From: Treponema sp.
Lineage (GTDB): Bacteria > Spirochaetota > Spirochaetia > Treponematales > Breznakiellaceae
Assembly: GCA_009777535.1 (NCBI GenBank)
Contig: WRLP01000025.1
Location: forward strand, 1-40,518
Direction: 5' to 3'
Length of the DNA: 40,518 bases
Part shown: positions 35,343 through 40,518 of the stretch, one piece after another
Layout of the letters: the number at the start of each line of letters is the position of its first letter
Position numbering within the stretch: position 1 is the first letter of the stretch
Made by a program: the position numbers and the translations under genes
Notes under the pieces: generated by a model
Told to the model about the DNA's origin: nothing
Databases searched by the model: none
The model's input: the letters and a program-made list of their open reading frames with translations, nothing else

Positions 35343-36881
35343 TTACAGGCTAAAGTGTTTTTCTTCTATCAGCTTCAGCGTCTTGCGCAGATCTTCTTCC
35401 AGCGGCCTGTCATCTTCCAGCGGCCTGAAAAAACCGGCGATTTCATTATATGTGGTCTCTGTCCTTCCTAAATCACCGGATTTAAGTTCACCTTTTTTCA
35501 GCCTTAGATTGATGGCTTGGAAGGAAGCAAGCAGCGAAGCGGCCATTACCTGGGCGGTCAGCTTGTTAATTCTTGCACAGTCACGGGCGGCAATGGTTCC
35601 CATGCTAACCTTGTCCTGATTGTGACACTCGGTAGATCGGGAAAATACACTCGAAGGCATTGTGTTCTTTAAGGCTTCGGCAGTCCATGCTGATGCAGCG
35701 ATCTGCACGGCCTTAAAGCCGTGGTTGCATGAAATATTATCTTTTGTGCCGGACAGATTCGCAGGCAGGCCGCGGTTATATTTGGAATCGACAAGAAGGG
35801 CAAGCTGGCGATCCAGCAGATCGGCAAGATTGGCGGTTATGTTTTTAAGCGAGTCCATTGCAAAGCAGATATGGCCGCCGTAAAAATGCCCTCCGTGGTA
35901 TACCGACTGGGTTTCAGGATCGATCAGGGGGTTGTCGTTTGCACTGTTCATTTCGGTTTCGATAAAATTCCGTATTGTATCACTTGCATCGTAATACAGC
36001 CCGATTACATGGGGAGCGCAGCGTATCGAATATACGTCTTGAATTCTGGCCGGAGCTTCAGGCTTTCCCTGCGGCAGGCGCGGCAGAGCCGCCTCTATTT
36101 TTTCCGCCGCCAGGGCTTGTCCCGTATGGGGCTTTAACTCGAAGAGCCGTTTGTTAAAGTGATAGGCATTGCCCTTAAGCGCGATGGAATTCATTGCAGT
36201 AATGCGGCAGGCAAGGTCCGCCAGATACCCGGCATCGGAATACGCAAGCGCGGCGACAGCATTCATTACAGCGGTCCCGTTCATTATGGCGATGGCTTCC
36301 TTGGGACGGAATTGATACGGCGCCTTACCCAGGGAAGCAAGCACAACGGCGGAAGACTGAACATTGCCCTGATACATTACCTGCCTCTCCCCGATGAGCG
36401 CGCCCGCAAGGTACGAAAGTGGGGTTAGATCCCCCGAAGCGCCGACCGAACCTTCCTGCGGGACAAGGGGCAGGATATCATGCTCGATGAAAAATTCGAT
36501 ATAGCGAAGCATATCCATGCTGACGCCGGAATAGCCCTGTGCCAGTGTATTAAGCCTGATTATCATCATCGCCCTGACAGTTTCGCTGTCAAAATAATCC
36601 CCCATGCCGCAGCCGTGGAAGCGTGTTAAATTAACGGGCAGCTCGCGGTATTTTTCCGGGCTGACAATTTCTGTGCATGAATCGCCGTATCCGGTTGTTA
36701 CGCCGTAGATTCCGCCGTACTTTTCCAGCATCTGATCAAGAAAGGCTGCGCCTGTTTCTATCTTTTCTGCAAATTCAGAAGATCGGCATAAACGCACCGT
36801 TATCCGCTTTTTTGCCGCGGCTGTAAGATTTTCGATTGTGAGCCTGTCGCGGCCGATTTCCAGTATCTGTTGATTCATCAT
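35343..36881 (-). CDS. Aromatic amino-acid ammonia-lyase (histidine ammonia-lyase family)
   Basis: 512 residues. The MIO electrophile is formed from Ala148-Ser149-Gly150 (GSVGASGDLTPLSYLAG). Tyr59 in IYGVTTGYGDS corresponds to the catalytic tyrosine. The family makes urocanate from His, or coumarate/cinnamate from Tyr/Phe. The residue pair that separates these is Phe88-His89 (NLTRFHGCGMGDYF), neither the SH of typical HAL nor the HL of typical TAL, so I do not assign hutH. No hutU, hutI or other histidine-degradation gene is near. ATG start with ribosome site GGAGAG; it shares ATGA with the FN3-like gene upstream, so the two are coupled. Confidence 0.88.
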   Translation of the reverse strand: MMNQQILEIGRDRLTIENLTAAAKKRITVRLCRSSEFAEKIETGAAFLDQMLEKYGGIYGVTTGYGDSCTEIVSPEKYRELPVNLTRFHGCGMGDYFDSETVRAMMIIRLNTLAQGYSGVSMDMLRYIEFFIEHDILPLVPQEGSVGASGDLTPLSYLAGALIGERQVMYQGNVQSSAVVLASLGKAPYQFRPKEAIAIMNGTAVMNAVAALAYSDAGYLADLACRITAMNSIALKGNAYHFNKRLFELKPHTGQALAAEKIEAALPRLPQGKPEAPARIQDVYSIRCAPHVIGLYYDASDTIRNFIETEMNSANDNPLIDPETQSVYHGGHFYGGHICFAMDSLKNITANLADLLDRQLALLVDSKYNRGLPANLSGTKDNISCNHGFKAVQIAASAWTAEALKNTMPSSVFSRSTECHNQDKVSMGTIAARDCARINKLTAQVMAASLLASFQAINLRLKKGELKSGDLGRTETTYNEIAGFFRPLEDDRPLEEDLRKTLKLIEEKHFSL

Positions 36882-37711
36882 CTCTCCATTAATGTCCAGC
36901 TAAGTTCTTCACGGCGAAAGCCATTGGGCTCCACACCATAAGTTCCGCCGCCGGCGGCTCCGCCCCTTATCAGGACTTTATCATAATAAACCCTTCCCGG
37001 GTACATTCCGGTAACGATAATAACTCCGTCCATTGTGCCGTTTTGAGCCATCGATGCGGTTGTATTCGTATTTCCGTTAAGGACAAAATAATGTCCCAGG
37101 GCCCTGTTATTATCAATATAAAAATCCGCATAATTTTCGTACTGCATTATGACCCTTCCGCCCAGACCGGCGACACGGGCTTGATAGGACAGGCTGCCGC
37201 TGATACCGCCCTGTACCTGCTCCGAGCCAAGTTTACTTGTTGTGCCGGGTTTGTTCATATATGTCAATTTTTGATGCGATGCTTTTATGGTTTTATTATA
37301 CTCCTGCCAGTAACATTCATGCGTAAGCGCGCCATATCCCATAACGGTTTCGGAAAAAACGGCCGCCTCGCCGCCGGCATTCGAAAGCGCAATCCGGTAA
37401 TAAAAAATTTTTCCCGGCGCCGCCGCGGGATTTTCGTCCATGAAGGAAAAAATTCCGCCGCCTTCCTGCACCGGTGTGGCGGAAATTCTTTCAAAGCCGG
37501 AATCCACCATGACCGAGCGATACACATGAAAGGCGCTGCCGCGCTGATCCGGCTGCCTCCAGCGAAGCCGCACCGGATAAACTCCGGAGGAATTAGGTCT
37601 GTATGTGCCGGTATTTTCCGCGCGGCTTGCTTCAAGACCGAATGATACTTCCTGAGAGTCTGCAAAAGACAGCGGGATGCATAAAAAAACAAAACATAAT
37701 AATAGACGCAC
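36878..37711 (-). CDS. Exported protein with fibronectin-III-like domain
   Basis: 277 residues; the signal peptide (residues 1-17, MRLLLCFVFLCIPLSF) lacks a lipobox. Residues 40-125 look like one FN3 domain: VRLRWRQPDQRGSAFHVYRS, then IFSFMDENP, then FYYRIALSNAGGEAA. The C-terminal 150 residues (ending NGFRREELSWTLMER) are glycine-rich and beta-like; I recall similar spirochaetal proteins of unknown function. GTG start with an AGG-type ribosome site. It sits between rsmG and the ammonia-lyase gene with 4-bp coupling to the latter. Role unknown. Confidence 0.72.
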   Translation of the reverse strand: MRLLLCFVFLCIPLSFADSQEVSFGLEASRAENTGTYRPNSSGVYPVRLRWRQPDQRGSAFHVYRSVMVDSGFERISATPVQEGGGIFSFMDENPAAAPGKIFYYRIALSNAGGEAAVFSETVMGYGALTHECYWQEYNKTIKASHQKLTYMNKPGTTSKLGSEQVQGGISGSLSYQARVAGLGGRVIMQYENYADFYIDNNRALGHYFVLNGNTNTTASMAQNGTMDGVIIVTGMYPGRVYYDKVLIRGGAAGGGTYGVEPNGFRREELSWTLMER

Positions 37712-37778
37712 TTATTACCTGAATCTTGCTGGTTTCTGAATATCTACACTGACAGTATAAATCCCGCAGGTGGTTTCT

Positions 37779-38453
37779 TCAAGGAGGCGTAATAATGAGA
37801 AGGTGCCGCTCTTCTTCGAGAAAAGGCACAGGGCAGGGGATCGCTTCCCAACTGCCGCAAAATTTTTCCAGCGGCGCCATTTCTTCCTCGATTTTTTTTC
37901 TGCGTCCCTTGTAGGCGGCAAGGCAGCCGCCCTTTGCGCAGGCGCGAAAAAGCGCTTTTAGTAATTTTGGTTCCAGCGTTTGAAAAGCGCGAAAGGTGAT
38001 GAGCTGAAAACTGCCGGGCGCTGTTCTTTCTATTTCCCCTTCTTCGACCGTTATGTTGGAAAGACCCAGCGATGCTTTTGTGTTCCACAAAAAACCCGCC
38101 CGGCGTCCCATTCGCTCTATAAGGGTTATGTAAAACCGAGGAAGGGCAATGGCAAGCGGAATACCCGGCAAGCCTGCGCCCGAGCCGGCATCGGCGATAT
38201 TGTGCGAAGGCATTTTTACAAGCAGCCGGTAAATTATTCCCAGAGGAGCCAGGGAATCCAGAATATGTTTTATTATCAATTCTTTTAAGTCAGTTGTTCC
38301 AACCAGTCCGTAAGCAGGATTAAATGTTTCGATTTCGGCAATATATTTAGACAGGTGTGAAATTATTTCTTCATGGCGGGGCGCAATGACGGCTTCAATA
38401 TCACTGTCGCCCTGCCTTAAAATGTTCACGCCTTCTTCCAGAATTGTTTTCAT
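37779..38453 (-). CDS. rsmG: 16S rRNA (guanine-N7) methyltransferase RsmG
   Basis: 224 residues, normal length. It methylates G527 of 16S rRNA using SAM; its loss gives low-level streptomycin resistance in other bacteria. The SAM site is IADAGSGAGLPGIPLAIALP (about 86-105), with the upstream KHILDSLAPL and the downstream FRAFQTLEPKLL and AYKGRRKKIEEE segments typical of GidB. The gene is divergent from the PfkB-type kinase with only 36 bp between starts, and has no clear ribosome site. A weak promoter (TTGCCC, 17 bp, TAAACT) has its -10 box 8 nt before the ATG, again suggesting a leaderless start. Confidence 0.93.
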   Translation of the reverse strand: MKTILEEGVNILRQGDSDIEAVIAPRHEEIISHLSKYIAEIETFNPAYGLVGTTDLKELIIKHILDSLAPLGIIYRLLVKMPSHNIADAGSGAGLPGIPLAIALPRFYITLIERMGRRAGFLWNTKASLGLSNITVEEGEIERTAPGSFQLITFRAFQTLEPKLLKALFRACAKGGCLAAYKGRRKKIEEEMAPLEKFCGSWEAIPCPVPFLEEERHLLIITPP

Positions 38454-38489
38454 GCTAAATTAGTTTATGCGATAAAGAAAGGAGGGGCA

Positions 38490-39689
38490 ATGATTACCAT
38501 TCACGGAACGGGCTGCTGCCTGATGGATTATCTGTATGCTGCCTGCGATTTTTCTTCGGAATATTTCAAAAAAGCCATGTCTAAAAAAGAAGCGGACGGC
38601 GGCCTTAGCCCGGGCAAGCTGGTTTTTGCCGAGGATTTTGAACGGTTTATGGGCAAGCCCTACAATGCTGCGCTGGCGGAAATAACCGGCAAGCCGCCGG
38701 ATTCGCACAACCTGGGAGGGCCATCGGTTGTTTCACTTGCCCATGCTGCCCAAATATTGGGAGATAAGGCGGCTGTAAGATACTTCGGCGTTAGGGGAAA
38801 TGATAAACCGGCCGATTTTGTCGAGAGCGCGCTTAAAAAGATTCCTTTTAATGAATACCGGCTTGTGCGAAAGGATTACCCTTCGCCCCGGACTGATGTG
38901 CTTTCTGATCCAAATTATGATAACGGCCACGGTGAGCGCACATTTATCAATCTGATGGGCGCGGCGAATTATTTTTATCCTGATGATCTTGATAATGATT
39001 TTTTTAATGCTGATATTGTTGCGTTCGGAGCGACTGCCCTGCTTCCGCAAATCCATAAAAATTTAACCGGACTGCTTAAGCAGGCAAAAGAAACCGGAGC
39101 TGTTACCGTGGCGAATCTGGTCTACGATTTTCAGAGCGATATAAATTCACCGGGTAAAAAATGGAATTTGGGCGGGAAGGATGACGCATACCAGTATATT
39201 GATATTCTGATAGCCGATAAAGATGAAGCCTTAAAAACATCCGGCTGCGCAGACAGCGGCGGCTATTCCGTCCGGCACGCAATTCAATGGTTTATGTCCC
39301 ATGGTACGGGAGCGGTAATTGTTACCGATGGTTCAAGGGGGATAAGCCTTGCCGCCGGAAAGGGAATATTTTCTCCCCTGGAGTTCTTGTCCATGCCGGT
39401 CTGCACGGAAATAGACCGCGAGCTGGCCGCTCACCCGCAGCGGAGGGGAGACACAACAGGCTGCGGGGACAATTTTGCAGGGGGCGTAATCGCCGGCATT
39501 GCAGAACAGTTATGCGCCGCTCCAGGGGAAGCGCTTGATTTAAGGGAGTGTGCAATACAGGGAACCGCTGCCGGCGGCTTTGCTTGTTTTACCATCGGCG
39601 GCACTTACTACGAGGAGAGCCCTGGCGAAAAGCGAAATAAACTTGAGCCATACATAGAGGCTTACCGGAGGCAGTTGGGGAAAAGGTAA
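38490..39689 (+). CDS. PfkB-family carbohydrate/nucleoside kinase
   Basis: 399 residues, longer than the usual 300-340. The ATP/anion-hole motif is DTTGCGDNFAGGVIAG, with catalytic Asp in GCGDNFAGG. The N-terminal substrate side includes HNLGGPSVVSLAHAAQILG, and the lid-like region contains ERTFINLMGAANYF, which resembles the adenosine- and ribokinase-type proteins. A large insertion around residues 18-65 accounts for the extra length. Substrate is not readable. A very strong ribosome site (AAAGGAGGGG) precedes the ATG. After the stop there is no terminator in view. Confidence 0.87.
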   Translation: MITIHGTGCCLMDYLYAACDFSSEYFKKAMSKKEADGGLSPGKLVFAEDFERFMGKPYNAALAEITGKPPDSHNLGGPSVVSLAHAAQILGDKAAVRYFGVRGNDKPADFVESALKKIPFNEYRLVRKDYPSPRTDVLSDPNYDNGHGERTFINLMGAANYFYPDDLDNDFFNADIVAFGATALLPQIHKNLTGLLKQAKETGAVTVANLVYDFQSDINSPGKKWNLGGKDDAYQYIDILIADKDEALKTSGCADSGGYSVRHAIQWFMSHGTGAVIVTDGSRGISLAAGKGIFSPLEFLSMPVCTEIDRELAAHPQRRGDTTGCGDNFAGGVIAGIAEQLCAAPGEALDLRECAIQGTAAGGFACFTIGGTYYEESPGEKRNKLEPYIEAYRRQLGKR

Positions 39690-39736
39690 GAGAGAGGAAA
39701 GAAAAGGCTACGGGGCCACCAGATGCGTTAATTGTT

Positions 39737-39922
39737 TTAAACAGCTATTTCAAATTCCGAAAATATTTTAGATTTTGACAGCAGAATTTCTTCTATACCT
39801 TCTTCTGATAATTCTTCGTTTATTGTTATCTCAACTAATTCCTTAAGATTCGTATATGTTTCCTCGTAAGTGTCGCCTTGAGTAAAACAACCCTTAATTT
39901 CCGGACAGAGGGCAAAATAATC
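39737..39922 (-). pseudogene. hicB antitoxin remnant, N-terminus lost
   Basis: 62 codons ending in TAA at 39737. The translation starts DYFALCPEIKGCFTQGDT, then YEETYTNLKELVEI. This is the HicB partial RNase-H-like core (normally preceded by a beta strand and a D-G turn), followed by INEELSEEGIEEILLSKS. In frame upstream is a TAG (39923-39925), and no start codon precedes the homology. The sequence passes directly into hicA codons in another frame, so the 3' end of hicA and the 5' end of hicB have been deleted together. A working antitoxin is unlikely. Confidence 0.75.
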
Positions 39923-40074
39923 CTAATAAAATCCTCGCCAAAGTCCTTACTGCCATGAACTGGTATTGGAACAGAGTGAATGCCGTTGCTATATATGTGA
40001 TGACTACTTCCTTTTTAACGAATAAATTTGTAACCGTTGTTTTCTAAAAAACGGATTAGTTCTTGTGGTTTCAT
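39923..40074 (-). pseudogene. hicA toxin remnant with internal stop codon
   Basis: From the ATG at 40074 the frame reads MKPQELIRFLENNGYKFIR, a typical HicA start. Codon 20 is TAA (40017-40015) where family members have Gln or Arg, then the frame continues KGSSHHIYSNGIHSVPIPVH, including the conserved catalytic His region G.SH. The C-terminal helix of HicA is truncated and runs into the hicB remnant. One base change (CAA to TAA) explains the stop. The toxin should be inactive, consistent with the loss of its antitoxin's N-terminus. Confidence 0.75.
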
Positions 40075-40108
40075 TGTCAAGCCCAAGGTGCAAACCTCTC
40101 TACCTGTT

Positions 40109-40114
40109 ATTATA
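40109..40114 (-). promoter_or_regulatory. Extended -10 promoter element, hicA side
   Basis: On the minus strand TGATATAAT is a perfect extended -10 (TGnTATAAT) lying 35 bp before the hicA start. It is the left arm of an inverted repeat whose other arm (40217-40232) forms the same element on the plus strand. There is no good -35 box, as extended -10 promoters allow. Confidence 0.55.
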
Positions 40115-40226
40115 TCACATTATTTTTAATTTTTATCACTAAATCCGTATAATCTGTGGACTTTTTAATCTCAATTTTTTTGTTAATTTTTAGCCAAAAG
40201 GCTAATTTTTTTTGCTAATAATGTGA

Positions 40227-40232
40227 TATAAT
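40227..40232 (+). promoter_or_regulatory. Extended -10 promoter element, leader side
   Basis: TGATATAAT (TATAAT at 40227-40232) mirrors the hicA-side promoter; the shared 16-bp arm AATAATGTGATATAAT is exact. Transcription would begin at about 40238 and run through four hairpins to the small ORF at 40405. A protein binding the 16-bp arm could control both directions together. Confidence 0.55.
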
Positions 40233-40378
40233 GGGTCTGGTAAGGAAGCCGGTTGCTTCCCTACCAGACCCTGCATTTTCTCCCGTTTCGTTGAAACGGT
40301 GCGAAAATGCAGTTTATAAGGAAATTTTTCAGAAACTGAAGTTTCCGAAAAATAACCCGCAATTATTTCGCGGGTTAT
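40233..40378 (+). ncRNA. Structured leader or small RNA with four consecutive hairpins
   Basis: Hairpin 1 (40233-40271): GGGTCTGGTA/TACCAGACCC plus an inner GGAAGC/GCTTCC. Hairpin 2 (40271-40312): CTGCATTTTC/GAAAATGCAG with inner CCGTTTC/GAAACGG. Hairpin 3 (40324-40353): ATTTTTC/GAAAAAT with inner GAAAC/GTTTC. Hairpin 4 (40352-40378): ATAACCCGC/GCGGGTTAT. They sit end to end with almost no spare sequence, then a ribosome site and ATG follow. None has a T-tract, so this is not a terminator. It matches no RNA family that I can name. The first stem begins before the expected transcription start, so it could partly act as DNA. Confidence 0.55.
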
Positions 40379-40404
40379 AAACCATTAAAGTAAAGGAGTA
40401 GATT

Positions 40405-40518
40405 ATGAGAAACAGTATTATTGACAAAGGAGGCGGAAGTATGGTAACCTGCAAGAGACCAGTCACCAGTCACCAGTCACCAGTCACCAGTCACCAGTCA
40501 CCAGTCACCAGTCACCAG
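40405..40518 (+). CDS. Small ORF running into heptamer repeats (partial at window edge)
   Basis: The ATG at 40405 has a ribosome site (AAAGGAG, 6 nt) and starts MRNSIIDKGGGS. A second in-frame ATG at 40441 has an even better one (AAAGGAGG, 7 nt) and starts MVTCKRP. The frame then enters 7-bp tandem repeats, which translate as a repeating PVTSHQS heptapeptide, and leaves the window open. No function is recognised. Two well-spaced ribosome sites suggest translation is real, but the repeat may simply have invaded the gene. Confidence 0.45.
   Translation, partial: MRNSIIDKGGGSMVTCKRPVTSHQSPVTSHQSPVTSHQ
40458..40518. repeat. 7-bp tandem repeat (ACCAGTC), at least 8.7 copies
   Basis: Perfect ACCAGTC heptamers run from 40458 to the window end without a mismatch. 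No frame contains a stop, and three units make 21 bp. Because 7 is not a multiple of 3, gain or loss of one unit shifts the downstream frame. Similar heptamer arrays are known as short tandemly repeated repetitive sequences in other bacteria. Confidence 0.95.

Larger units (their letters stand above)
39690..40404. other. Intergenic region at right edge, summary
   Basis: No intact gene longer than 62 codons lies between the PfkB kinase stop and the small ORF at 40405. From left to right it holds a short spacer (39690-39736), the hicB and hicA remnants on the minus strand, a mirror-image promoter pair, a degenerate copy of the dispersed repeat motif at 40142-40161 and the four-hairpin leader. 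Confidence 0.7.

Noticed and set aside
35343-36881. Calling the lyase hutH of a histidine utilisation operon
   Set aside because: No other hut gene is nearby and the substrate-selectivity residues differ from typical HAL.
40233-40518. Retron, group II intron or diversity-generating element
   Set aside because: No reverse transcriptase, intron domain V or template/variable repeat pair is visible in the part of the locus inside the window.

Overview
The window looks like a chromosomal origin region from a spirochaete, most probably a Treponema-type organism. This is inferred from recalled resemblance of the proteins and from the gene order; no search was possible. The core is dnaA, dnaN, recF, dciA (DUF721) and gyrA on the minus strand, and gyrB on the plus strand. 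The 379 bp between dnaA and gyrB hold a perfect DnaA box, several near matches and an AT-rich stretch, so this is the likely oriC. A perfect 16-bp parS core inside a 34-bp palindrome lies about 12 kb to the left.

Left flank (1-7.4 kb), accessory: the right end of an IS66-family element cutting a small gene; a block of degenerate direct repeats with REP-like palindromes; a frameshifted surface-protein pseudogene; a lipoprotein with two chitobiase-type repeats; parS; two unrelated AAA/DUF4143 ATPases; a YbaK-type editing protein; an FMN-binding lipoprotein; a META-domain lipoprotein. A 23-bp tandem repeat lies just upstream of one ATPase. A perfect sigma-70 promoter placed for leaderless transcription, with an overlapping inverted repeat, lies upstream of the other.

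Centre (7.4-24.8 kb): the replication genes, then on the plus strand a 4Fe-4S aldo/keto reductase-like protein with a degenerate active site, a FliL-like protein, a small membrane protein, an ECF sigma factor with a zinc anti-sigma factor, the flavinyltransferase ApbE, an AI-2E-family membrane protein, a DUF2156 protein and an RlmB/TrmH-type methyltransferase. Between apbE and the AI-2E gene there is a strong minus-strand terminator whose loop copies the 3' end of 16S rRNA, with no minus-strand gene to serve. This suggests a small RNA.

Right half (24.7-38.5 kb), mostly minus strand: SppA, a 1211-residue GH13 protein, a CoA-transferase, MetK, a double PII-like protein paired with a duplicated DUF1538 membrane protein, an aromatic amino-acid ammonia-lyase, an FN3-like exported protein and RsmG. 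A PfkB-type kinase follows on the plus strand.

Right edge (39.7-40.5 kb): a decayed hicAB module (stop codon in hicA, hicA-hicB deletion fusion) facing, through mirror-image extended -10 promoters, a region of four consecutive hairpins, a small ORF with strong ribosome sites and a run of 7-bp repeats leaving the window.

The best candidates for something under-described are the PII-like/DUF1538 pair, the anti-Shine-Dalgarno small RNA candidate, the palindrome-controlled leaderless ATPase gene and the four-hairpin/heptamer locus at the right edge.
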